This document shows positions 1 through 10,812 of a DNA stretch of 64,000 nucleotides, piece after piece (position 1 is the stretch's first letter; every line of letters starts with the position of its first letter). Source of the DNA: Glossina fuscipes. Taxonomy: Eukaryota; Arthropoda; Insecta; Diptera; Glossinidae. Position numbers and translations under genes: made by a program. Under the pieces are notes generated by a model. That model was not told the origin of the DNA and searched no databases. It saw only the letters and a program-made list of their open reading frames with translations. The stretch spans positions 24,666,072 to 24,730,071 of the forward strand of contig NW_023998414.1 of NCBI RefSeq assembly GCF_014805625.2, given 5' to 3'.

Positions 1-611
1 ATATATATATATTAATATATATATATTTTTTTTTTGTTTTTATCGAAAATAACGGACGTCTTTTTATAAAATATATATCTAGTCAGAGAAGTTCGATTAA
101 TCAAATGTAACGTTCACATCGAAATGATTACAATTATCGATATTTTTTCAGGTTGCGTAAGGAATTTTATTTAATAAACTAAATCCATTTCTCTCATCGT
201 TTCGTGATGGGTATGTTAACTTTGTCGAAATGTTTGCACAACACCAAGACGGTGGCTTCAGAGACCCCACAAAGTATATAAAATCTTGGCTAGTTTCAAA
301 TTTGGAATGCTTCTACACATGCCCGTCTCTCCGTCTGTCCGCCTACTCAAATGTATAGCATCTGTGGTAAATATTCTCCCACACTTTCAAACAAATTCGG
401 AAATGACCTGAACTTTTCAAAGCACCCACCTATGCAACAAAAACGTTTATTTCGAAAATAGAAAAAATCAGGCCACTGTTTATTATAGAGCATGAAAATG
501 TAATTCTTTTCTTCTAAATTTTACTTCTGTTAATTGTTTTGAAGAAATTTCCTGCCAAAGTCCATTAAACACATATGGAGGCTTATGGTGCTTGTGAATT
601 GACAGTTTTGG
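1..611. repeat. AT-rich flank with a partial R1 repeat copy
   Basis: The first 30 bases are a TA microsatellite. From about 205 to 345 the sequence resembles one end of the R1 repeat (fuller copies at 20193, 35421 and 55352): a GGGTATGTT start, 'cttcagagaccc', 'acaaagtatat', then a 'gtctgtccgcc' block. It is in the same orientation as the 55352 copy and is diverged. No gene is visible on either strand. Confidence 0.4.
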
Positions 612-1400
612 TTTGAACGGTTTCAAAGTCGCGATTTTGATGTCGACGATAAAGAGAACGGCCTTGGGGACCAAAAATAGTTCGAAAACAATGACTTGCA
701 AGACTTACTGGACAAAAAACTTTCGAACAGCTGAGCAGTTAATGACTCAACTGTCTCTAGACGTGTCTAGATGCGATGGGAAAGATCCAAGGGAATGGAA
801 AATGGCAACCACATGAATTGACTGAAAATGCCATTCCCGTTTGCCATCGTTTCAACAACGCAGTTTCATTGCTTGCCAGTAAAAACGAAAGTGCGCGACC
901 ACTACAACAATCCCAAGTGCAAAAAGCTATGGATTAGTTCCAGAGTGCCATCCACATTCGACATCACAGTGGAATAATCATAGCAATAAAGTCTTGCTGT
1001 GCATATGATGGCATCAGCAAAGTATATGGTAATACGAGCTGATAAAACTGAATGAAACTATTAACGTAGATGTGCACCGACGTCGGTTGAACAAATTGAA
1101 CGACGTATTACTGCAAAAAGGACCAAAAATTGCGATTAGTAGGCGCAAAGTCGTCGTCCTGCATGACAACGCTCGGACACACGTTACTGGGGCTATCAAG
1201 GATACACTGTTGCAGCTCGAATGGGAAAAATCTGCCACATCAGGCAATGCGCCTTTTGATTTGCCTCTTGTTCAGATCGATGCACCATGACTTGGGTGAA
1301 GAAGTGCGAAAATGAGTTAATGATTGGATCGGTGCCAAACCAATATCGTTTTTTCGATGCCGTATGCACATGTTGAACACAGAAAGATGAGGAAAATGTT
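612..1400 (+). mobile_element. Decayed mariner transposase relic
   Basis: Conceptual translation in changing frames matches mariner transposase from N- to C-terminus. It reads a GDFDV-DDKE-like linker stretch near 620, then FENNDLQDLLD-like near 680, a VRDHYNNPKCKK-like stretch near 890, and a catalytic-aspartate block VVVLHDNARTHVTG near 1150. Frameshifts and stops interrupt every frame, so it cannot encode a transposase. It shares an exact 19-base string (680-698) with a second relic in opposite orientation (48149-48167), so both come from one mariner lineage. Terminal inverted repeats were not identified. It lies 3' of the zinc-finger remnant at 1684. Confidence 0.75.
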
Positions 1401-1683
1401 CTAGCAAATGATGGAAAACATATTGATTACTGTATATATTGTATGAAATAAAGAAATCCCTTGATCAAAATACAAGCAAGCACCTAGTAGATGAATCTAT
1501 TTATTTGTAATTTACAACACAAATCGATATAATAAATATTGTTCTCAATCGATCAAATAACTGTACGCCTACATATTTACGAAAATACTGTGCCAATATA
1601 ATATATTTATCAATTTGAGGAGACGTGAAGAGATGTCGAGACGTTAGTTAAAGCAAAAAAATATCATAAATGAAATTTGCATT

Positions 1684-2259
1684 TCATTTCTCAATAATGG
1701 TTATAATTGATGTGCTACGTTGTATTTGTTCTTTGTGGCTGCGTTTATGCTGCGATAAACCGGATGATTGCTTAAACGAAGCATTGCATAGATGACAAAC
1801 GTGTTTGCCTTGTTTCGTATGCAACGATTTGTGGTGTAATAAAGTTTTCTTCTGCTTAAAGCTCATATTGCATTCATCGCATAAATATTGCCTATGCATG
1901 GTATGCGTGTCCTTATGCGTTGTCAATTGATACCTTGAGGCGAACGATAGACCACATATTTCGCAGCAATATGGTTTCTCGCCGGTATGTTGCCGTCTAT
2001 GCACAATGAAATTGCAATTCATTTTTGTCCGATAACCGCAATATTCGCATATATAGCTTTCCGATATGATGTGATAGCGTCTCTTATGATCGCTGAGACG
2101 TTTAGGATTTTTAAATTGTTTTTGACATTGTTTAAAAGGACATCGATAATCTGCCTTAATATCATTTTGATGATCCATTAGATGATAATGTAAATTGTAT
2201 TTAGTTGTAAAGGATTTATTACATTCCACGCACACATACGCGCTGCTGTTCCTGTTATC
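1684..2259 (-). CDS. C2H2 zinc-finger protein, last exon only (possible 3' remnant)
   Basis: This 191-residue open exon contains six C2H2 fingers ending at a TGA stop. Finger order and inter-finger texture (ICEYCGYRTK..., TGEKPY linker, FKQKKTLLHHKSLH, FKQSSGLSQHKRSH) resemble fingers 6-9 of the two genes at 3881-9284, so it is a diverged member of that family and was probably a DNA-binding nuclear protein. A strong acceptor (AATACAG|GAT) precedes the exon in phase 0, the same phase as the last exon of the two paralogues. No ATG-starting first exon, N-terminal module or middle exon was found between 2260 and 3880. The frame runs upstream of the acceptor only into a TTG-initiated low-complexity Leu tract, which is intron-like. 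Either short upstream exons were missed or only the 3' part of a gene survives. Minus-strand AATAAA-type signals lie near 1500. Confidence 0.6.
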   Translation of the reverse strand, partial: DNRNSSAYVCVECNKSFTTKYNLHYHLMDHQNDIKADYRCPFKQCQKQFKNPKRLSDHKRRYHIISESYICEYCGYRTKMNCNFIVHRRQHTGEKPYCCEICGLSFASRYQLTTHKDTHTMHRQYLCDECNMSFKQKKTLLHHKSLHTKQGKHVCHLCNASFKQSSGLSQHKRSHKEQIQRSTSIITIIEK

Positions 2260-2388
2260 CTGTATTCGATTTAATAATAATGAGAATAATAATAATAATA
2301 ATAACAAACGAAATTACAACAACAACAACAACAACAAAATACTTGTAAGAATTTTTATGTTATTATATACCATTTAACCCGAGACAAG

Positions 2389-2423
<35 letters not shown>

Positions 2424-3239
2424 TATATATATGCATATGGGTACTAAAGAGTTTATTAGCGTTTTACTTAGGCGATTCTAAATTTAATTGCTGCATTTGA
2501 ATAGTTTGAACTTTTATTTAGACTAAATTAACAAAATCAATTATATGTAAAAGCTAATTATAAACAAACAATAAAGCAAAAGCAACATTGAGACAAGTGC
2601 ACCAATGATGATGATGATGATGATCATTATCATTAAGACCGTTTAACAACACATGGTATGCGATTTTTCAATTGTCTTTCAAAAATTGCAAACGTATGCT
2701 TTCGGACATTTCGCTTTTTAAGTTAATTAATTGTTGCTAAACTAATTTTGAAGATTTAATCAAATGCACTGTTTATGTAAATAAATAAAAAAAACTCATA
2801 CTCACTATAGGGCAAATATTTTCTACAGTATCAGTCGATCAATTGTCACCACTTCTCTTAGCAAGTCTTTACACGATCATCATTATATCCCATTTCTAAG
2901 CTAACAAGTTTAAGTTAAACCCTATATTATATCATTTATGATAATTTTGGGAAAATGCAATTCAAGCATATTTGTATGCTCCTAAGTAACGATTCTACCT
3001 AAATACCCTACAGTATTTTGCCTAATCAAATCTTCATTTATCTTCGTCGCAAGATATCAAAAATTTTAATAATTCTTTACAATGTGAAAGTTTGCATTGC
3101 ATGGCCTTACCTTATATTATAGGGCAAAGGATCAAGATCAAGAAACCGATCATGTCAAACAAACTTACCAGTCACTAAGTTTAGAACGTATTAGATCACT
3201 ATGTTGAACAATTGCCCTAAAAAAAAAAAAAAAAAAGAG
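2260..3239. other. Non-coding spacer with simple repeats
   Basis: This spacer contains CAA/GTT and TAA triplet runs (2280-2340), an AT microsatellite (2390-2432) and a GAT run (2607-2634). A short minus-strand open frame near 3095 starts at an ATG but ends after 22 codons and resembles nothing. This is where the missing 5' exons of the gene at 1684 would be expected. Confidence 0.5.
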
Positions 3240-3610
3240 TAAATTTTTTGGTCATACGAAAGCTTTCATTATACTCTACACCACTTGTGGCACAGATGTA
3301 TGTAGGTATGTAACACGCAGAAAGGCTTAAGACAGCCCCATCTTTTATTGTACCGATCGATTCAGAATCATAATATGAATTGATCTAAGCCTGTCTGTTT
3401 ATCTGTCTGCCGCTTGCCTATCCATGTAAATTTGTATATCAAGCTACAGGTCGCAATTTTTCAGATATTTTGATGAAATTTGGTATAGTGACGTGTTTTC
3501 GGCAAAGGACGAAGGCTGTTCAAAATGTTTTGGATCGCTCCTTCTTCGACCATTCCCAACATGGTTCTAAATTGGTAAACGAAAACATTGGACAGGCTGG
3601 AACAAATTTT
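3240..3610 (+). repeat. Dispersed repeat R2, copy 1
   Basis: Core from about 3340 to 3530: 'gaattgatctaagcctgtctg', then runs of 'tctgtc', then 'gatattttgatgaaattt' and 'agtgacgtgttttc'. The same ordered words recur at 49510-49690 and, more diverged, at 58180-58300, all in the same orientation. No open frame and no terminal inverted repeats were recognised, so the class is unknown. It lies 3' of the zinc-finger gene at 3881. Confidence 0.6.
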
Positions 3611-3880
3611 GAATCCATTTACTAAAGTTCATATGACAGATAACTATTAAAATGAACGACAAAACTTGCTGAAATTGAAAAACTCGCTGTTAAGGTATTA
3701 TCGCACTGCATCTCAAAAATCAAATTCTGTATTTTTTAAAATTAAAAAACATATATCATAGCATTTTATCGCAACAGTAATATCGTATCGATGTTTTTAT
3801 TTTCATTTTCATGCAATTGCAAAACGTTTAACGCTTTTAATGTACAAAAAGAACTTGAGAAAATTATAAGAGAATTCAAT

Positions 3881-5657
3881 TTAACTAAGAAATCTCTCAA
3901 ATAGGTTATTATTACCCGATGATAAAGGTATTTCCGATTCGAGTGGCATCACCTTTATCATGTCTTCTTCGCGATGTTTTCGCATATGACCGGCCAATCC
4001 TGCTGCTTGTTTATATGCGCTACCGCATATTCTACATTTGAATTTCTTTGTATCCAAATGTAAAAAACTATGATGGTACAAAGCCTTTTGGCGGGCAAAA
4101 CGCGCATTGCAAACTTTACAAACATGCGTTCGACTGCTAGCATGAGAGGCCATATGTTCACCTAACGACGAGCTCGATATAAAACGTTTATTACATATTT
4201 TGCAAGCATACGGTCTTTCTCCTGTATGGGTGCGCTGATGAACGCGCAACGTTTCCCTTTCGCGACAACTATATCCACAAATATCGCAAATAAAATTTTT
4301 CGGTTTAGTGTGTATTTTCTGATGAGCCCATAAGCGACGCTTCGTATGAAATGCTTTACCGCAATTCTCAAAATCACATTTGAAGTTACGCTCAGTTTGA
4401 TGTATATCTTGATGTCTTTTCAGGTAATACTGCTCCGTAAAACCTTTATTGCAACCCTCAAATGGGCAAACAAACTGTTTCGCCTCCTTATGTATTAGTT
4501 CGTGACGTTTACACTGATGGCGTAATTTGAATCTTTTGTCACACATTGAGCATTTAAAGCCGTCGTGCACGTCAATGCAATGGCGATCGTATAACTTTTG
4601 ATTTTCGAATAGTTCATTACATTCGCCGCATGGCGTTTCGATATCCAATTCTTTTGGCTTTTTATTGCTTGTTTTATGAAATCTAGCAATATGCGCTTTT
4701 AGAGAACCAACACTGCTTAAGTTTCTATCGCAGTTTTCGCATTGATAACTCTTCTTATTGTTGGTCTTATTTTCTGACTGAGTATACAAAATTACGTTTT
4801 AACTATTGTATTTTTAGATTATTGCGCCTTCTTACCTCAGGTTCATAGTTCTCATCTGAATCCTGACTTTCATCGCCTTCCGATATAATAATATTTGCAT
4901 ATTTATTGTATCTTTTAAATGTGTCTTTTGTGACCATTAATTCTTCTAATGTTTCCAGATTTTCAGACGTTTTAACATCACCACGTTCTTCAACGAGTAT
5001 GTCTTCTTGCTCCCTGTCATTCTTCTTTTCATTTACGAACGTTTTGTGAATCCTTGCTATGTGTATTTTCAATAGACCAGGATTAACGAAAGTCTTATTA
5101 CAATGCTCGCATTGATGGCATTTCAACATCTCTGTTGCATTTGTTTCCTAAAAATGTATACAATACATTTGGGTGAGAGCTGAGTTTTATTTTATTACGT
5201 TTTAATGTACCTTACTATCTCTGCCCAGACTGCCCAGGCTATGACGTGCTTTTTTATTGTTCCTTTCTTTTGTTTTTTCCCTATTTCTCTTTAGAACCGT
5301 TAGGACCTCTTCAACATCTTCTTTGCTACTTTCTGCACTACTGCTCCTATTCAAAATATCTGGCATATCCTCCCAGGACATTTCATCAACTGAAATTTCT
5401 TGCTCGTGGCAGCTGTTCTCATCTTTAACATTCAATTCCAAAAACTGCGCATAATCTATTTTTGAAGCTTCCAACTTTAACAAATCCCCATCGAAGTGCA
5501 CATTCTCAATATGCATTATAAAATCGGAAAAATTAAAAGATTTCATGTCGCAGAGTGTGCAATATATTGTAAAATCCCTGGAACTGTGGCAGAAAATTTC
5601 ACCACATTTCGCTTTAGGGGCTTCGTTAAATTTTATTGTTGGTAAAGTCTTCAACAT
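3881..5657 (-). CDS. C2H2 zinc-finger protein, tandem copy 1 (551 aa, three exons)
   Basis: Exons on the minus strand: 5657-5211 (ATG start), 5147-4836, 4777-3881. Introns are 63 and 58 bp with AAG|GTACAT, GAG|GTAAGA donors and TAG, CAG acceptors, all phase 0. Residues 18-54 carry the family module (CGEIF, then YCTLC, then HIENVH). A Glu/Ser-rich linker follows, one finger in exon 2 (about 160-184), then nine fingers in exon 3. Two fingers have CX4C spacing (CPFEGC, CDFENC), as in TFIIIA-type fingers. The tail ends LFERFLS. It is probably a sequence-specific nuclear DNA-binding protein; the target is unknown. The neighbour at 7491-9284 is a tandem duplicate with identical intron positions and an equally long last exon (897 nt). 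A minus-strand AATAAA lies at 3801-3796. An upstream GTGGCCAC lies at 5758-5765. Confidence 0.88.
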
Positions 5658-7490
5658 AGCTTTACTGGCTGCAATTCAATAAAAGGAAAAATTTTTTTTA
5701 TTTTCTTTTGCCAGTCAACAAAAACAATTGACAATGAAAAAATTGACAGTTTGCAGTGTGGCCACGTTCGGTAATTTTTTACCGAAAGAATACAATGTTA
5801 ATATAAGACGTAAGGGATAGACAATTTGCTAGCTTTTATTTCCGTAACAAGCATATTTCTTTTTTTTTTTTTTGTAAATATTCATTTTTTTATTCATTTT
5901 ATCATTTAACTTGTAATCTTCAGTAATGCCATCCAAGAAGGTTTCGAAATTGTTATCCATTCAACAACGAACGGTCAACAATCAACTTCTTCTAAGTGAT
6001 CAGTTTAAGATTCTTGTAGACTGTGTCCTTTTGACAACTAATATCATTCTCTTGGTTAATACGTAACTTGTTACCAATTTTTCCTTCTTCACAATGCAAT
6101 AGACAATAGATAATCCGTTATTATCGTATTCTACAATTCCGCATCGAATGTTTTTCTGTGTTGAGCGGCGGATTCAGCTACTGGGGCCTTTTAACCAGAA
6201 ACTTATATTTTATTTATATATGGTTTTTCTTCATATTCAATTTTAGCACCAAATTCAGGAGCGTGGGGTCAGGTACGCTATTCCGAGTGTAAAAGGGAAG
6301 AAATACCTATAAATATAGATGCAATAATCGGTGAGGTGGCAAAAGCCATCTTCAAAATTATTTCTGAATATTTATGCATGTCAAAAGATCGTTTTCCATT
6401 CTGACAAAAAGTTGTCATGCTGCGCAATGAGCTCTTGAAGTGGCTTGGCAAAGTTAGGAGCAATTCTAGATCGTATTGGGGTAACAGTTTTCTTCTAGTA
6501 TAAGGAATAGTTCTAGATCTGCTAAGATAATGAGTGATTCTAGATTTTTTCAGATTATTAGCCTGTATCCAGTGCTTCAGAAAGTAATGAGAAAGCCGAT
6601 GGTAGGAAGGCTTCTACGTGGGCTTTGTCTAAGTTCTACTGCGAGCCACTGACGATACCTGATTACATTTGAAAAATATATCAATGCATTTGTAGACAGG
6701 CTTTGACTATACGAACTAAAACAGTGTACCATCTAAACGGATGGAGCTGCCAGGCAATCAAACTCTGAGCAAATTATTTCTTGTAGAGTTGCGCATGTAC
6801 ACTTGGTTTAGACGATATTGACCGCAGGAATGTTGGAACAGGTTGCTCACAGGCATCATTCCTTGGTCCATACTTTTGAAACTTTATGATAGATTATGCA
6901 ATTATATGGCATCCGCATGTGTTCTGCTTACCTCTCCTATCCGTCTGCCTATTTGTGTCTCGGGTCTCAAGTGTGACAATTTTATCTGGACCCATGGCAA
7001 TCTTGTTTTGGTTCTTTCAATATTTCCTGCAATACTGGAAGACGGTAAATCAGCGCTATAGAGATGCTTGTGACTCAATTAGTGTCTGATCAGATTCTAA
7101 ATGGATCGTATTAGGATTTAGTCGAGCCTAGTGTTTTAAATATATGGTCGCCTTAAGCAGGGTTTCTGAGTTTCATGGTGGCTATGATTGACAGAAATCA
7201 AAGACAGATTCATTACTGATCATACGCCAAGTGTTACGGAGACGTGCTTACTTCTGACAATCGGTAGTTAATCACCCTTCTGCCACGGCGCACTAGTTGA
7301 AATTAGCCCTTTTCGATAGAAATCCATATTAAATCTTTACAGGCAGTTGTGTTTTGAAATCACCGTTCTATTAACCAACAGAATCATACCTAAATAGTTG
7401 TGGGCACATTTTATTTGTATTTTCTTTTAAGTGCGTGTAACGTCATCGATATAAAGGAAATTCAATAAAAAATCTATGATCGAATTCTTT
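5658..7490. other. Intergenic region between the tandem zinc-finger genes
   Basis: The first 150 bp upstream of the gene start at 5657 probably hold its promoter; read on the minus strand, 5768-5745 contains GTGGCCACACTG. A minus-strand AATAAA (7415-7410) probably ends the transcript of the next gene. Short open frames around 6278-6463 and 6843-7089 have no recognisable similarity and no codon pattern that convinces me. No transposon was recognised. Confidence 0.5.
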
Positions 7491-9284
7491 TTAACTAAGA
7501 AATCCGGTGAATAGATTCTTTTTATCTGGCGACAATGAAATTCTCGACTCTAGCGGCATCATCATCATAATATCTTCCTCTCTATGTTTCCTCATATGTC
7601 CAGCTAATCCAGCTGCTTGTTTATAAGCACATCCACATAACCTACATTTGAATTTTTTCACATCCAAATGTAAAAAGCTGTGATGATATAGGGCTTTTGG
7701 TCGCGCAAAACGTGCGTTGCATACCTTACATACATGTGTTCGAGTACTTGCATGTGATGCCATATGATCACCTAGCGACGAGCTGGATATGAATGTTTTA
7801 TTGCAGACCTTACAAACGTACGGTCTCTCACCCGTATGTATGCGTTGATGCACGCGTAATGTGACTCTTTCGCGGCAACTATAGCCGCACATATCGCAAA
7901 TAAAATTTTTGGGTTTCGTATGTATTTTCTGATGTTGCCATAAACGACGTTTAGCATGGAATGCCTTACCACAATTTTCAAAATTACATATAAAGTTACG
8001 TTCAGTTTGATGTACGTCTTGATGGCGTCTTAGGTAATAGTGTTCCGTGAAACTTTTATTGCAACCTTCAAAGGAGCAAATGAATTCTTTTATCTTATTA
8101 TGCAGCAGTTCGTGACGTTTACAGCTATAACGTATTTTGAACCTTTTCTCACACAAGGAACATTTGAAACCGTCGTGTACCTCAACGCAATGGCGATCGT
8201 AAAGCTTTTGATTTGCAAACATCTCCTCGCATTCAATACATGGCATTTCATTGTTTGATTCCTTTGGTTTTTTAGTCCTTGTTTCATGATATCTAGCAGT
8301 ATGTGCTCTTAGAGAAGCGCAGCTACTTAATGTTTTGTCGCAATCTTCGCATTGAAAGCTCCTCTTGTTATCGACAGTATTGTCTAACTAAAGATAAAAT
8401 TTAGATATAAAAAATCATTTTGTACCGCCCCTACTTACATCGGGTTCATAATCACCATCTGAAGCCTGGTTATCATCACGCTCCTCTGAATTAATATTAT
8501 CAACATCTTTATTATATTTCTCATTCGTATTTTCAGCAATCACTAACTCGCCTAACAACTTCTGGTTTTCTACGACTGGATCATCTACAGGTGTTTCAAC
8601 ATTTATCAGTTTTAGCCGGGCAACGCTCTCCTTCTTTTTAGCTAAACTTTTGTGAACTCTAGCGACGTGTATTTTTAGCAGGCCATAGTTAACGAAAGTT
8701 TTACTACAATGAATGCACTGATGACACTTTAAACCCTTGGTCGTATTCGCTGGCTTCAAACGTATAAAACACATTTAAATAAGATTATTGCTTTTTTTTT
8801 GTCGGATATCATTGTTTACCTTACTATTTTTATCCATATCTGAACGACTGCAATTCGCTTTAGCTTTATTATGTTTCCTTTTACTACTTGTTACTCTTGA
8901 TCTCCCTTCAGTTCTCTTTAATACAGTTAGCACTTCTTCACTATCTTCATTGCCACTTTCAACACTACTGGTGCCATTTAAAATATCTAATCTATTGTCG
9001 CAGCATATCTCTTCCCCTGGAGCTTCGTGTTCTGCAAAGACGTTCTCCTTTTTAACATTCATTCCCAACAAATTCGTATAACCCATGCTAGGATTTTCCA
9101 ATTTCAATAGATTGTCATTGAAGTGCACATTTTCAATATGAATTAAAAAATCAGTAAAATCAAAGGATTTCATGTCGCAAAGTGTACAATATATTGTGAA
9201 TTCCTTTGAACGGTGGCAGAAAATTTCACCGCATTTCTCTTTAGAAACATCATTGAATTTAATTATCGGTAAAGTTTTTAACAT
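7491..9284 (-). CDS. C2H2 zinc-finger protein, tandem copy 2 (558 aa, three exons)
   Basis: Exons on the minus strand: 9284-8820, 8753-8439, 8387-7491, with introns of 66 and 51 bp (AAG|GTAAAC, GAT|GTAAGT; AAG and TAG acceptors), all phase 0. An ATG at 9320 is in frame, but I chose 9284 because the paralogue begins there (MLKTLP in both). The third exon is open well upstream of its first internal ATG (8246), back to the acceptor at 8388. Domain order matches the paralogue: family module at 18-54 (CGEIF, YCTLC, HIENVH), acidic linker, one finger in exon 2, nine in exon 3 including two CX4C fingers, and a tail ending LFTGFLS. The finger array is much better conserved between the copies than the linker. 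Function is inferred only: nuclear, DNA-binding, probably regulatory. A minus-strand AATAAA lies at 7415-7410. Confidence 0.88.
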
Positions 9285-10812
9285 AATTTCGTTTAACAAA
9301 TACGAGAAGCAATTTTGCAAATTAAAAGTTTTTGATGTGCTCTCTTGTATAGATTAAGAAGTTTAAACTTTTAACAATTCATGTGAAAATTTTTAATTTA
9401 ATTTATCAACTAAAAAAAAAAATGATTGGTAGAAAGCAAAAAACACTTGATCCTTTACAAAGTGGCCACAGTTTTCCAAAATTTGCCCATTTGTAGTGTA
9501 TTTTCAATGTTCAAATAATGACTTTAGTCGAAGGGAAAACAATATAATAAAATACATAAATAATAACAACTAAGTAAAACTAGTACTCATTTTATTAAGG
9601 TTAAAACAAAGAACTTTGTCTTTATATTAGACCTTCTTTACACATCACTGCGAATTTTCGGTTGCCTATTTGTTCAATAGAAGAAGAAGAAGAAGAAAAT
9701 AAAATTACATTAGACAGTTATTTGGCGCCGATTTTTTAATATCCATCTGCAATTTATATATTGAATTCCGGAAAGTATTCAACAAGTGATGATGATAAAA
9801 TAACAAAGTAACATAACTCATGGTCCTATAAGGCACATGACCATAAATATGTATAAATCTATAAAACTTAATAAATGTTGACGTGCTGCTACATGAAATA
9901 TGTGCTAATTGTTCGCAATTTTGATCCAAGCGATTTTCGTCTGATCCACTCTCTCCTATCAATTTATTCGATACATCTAAATTTTCTGTTAATTTCATTC
10001 GTGACACATGTACAGATCTTTAATACAACTTGCCTAAGTTTGCAGACAATAATTTTGCCTATGTGCGCCGTACTACTTCGTCCTCTTCCTTTCGACTTAC
10101 TGTCCTCTTATATTTATACGCTAATATATATAACATATAAGGAAATAACATTCTCGCTTATTTATTTAATAGCAACATAAACTCAGAAGTGCAAGGAAGG
10201 TGCACTTCTCGTTATAACTTTTAAAAATTATCAATAAATTTAATACAGAAAAGTGAATCGAAACTAAGTAGTATTTTATGCAAAATTTGTATTCATTTTT
10301 GATTAATGATATATCAAAGTGAGATTATTTTGTATATCTTAACTGGCAAATGGAGGAAATGTAAAAATTCTTCTTGGTTTTGGCTTGAATTTGTCTCATT
10401 TATATATTTACGGGTGTATGCACTATTTATCCATAATGTATAACGTACTTATTATTTAAATATAATTAATTAATCTTCTGTTGTATATATACATATATGT
10501 GTGTGTGTGCGTGCGTATTAATTTATATATGACACTAAATATTAGAGATTCGGGGCAAGCGGTAGACATAAAATACTTTAATAGATCAATTAAAACAATT
10601 TTTGTCTAATTCAGGTATATATTTGTGCCAACACGACAGGTTATTTAAGGACTGTTATAAATTGGTGATTCAAAGTGTTCAATAACTTGCTTTCCTTATA
10701 TTGAGACATTCTCATACATATATATACATATGTGTATTATTTATTTATTTATTAGTTTGTATATAAAAATATCATATAAACAAACAAACACTTTATGCTT
10801 ATGGAAATTTGC
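9285..10812. other. Intergenic region between zinc-finger genes
   Basis: Read on the minus strand, 9469-9463 carries GTGGCCA about 180 bp upstream of the gene start at 9284. A GAA run lies at 9681-9698 and a TG-rich run at 10497-10513. Minus-strand AATAAA signals at 10753-10744 fit the 3' end of the gene at 10813. Open frames at 9705-10180 are TTG-started or overlap on opposite strands and look like chance. Confidence 0.5.

Noticed and set aside
9285..9320. Upstream in-frame ATG adding 12 residues to the zinc-finger protein at 7491-9284
   Set aside because: The tandem paralogue starts at the equivalent of 9284 and the extra residues have no counterpart.
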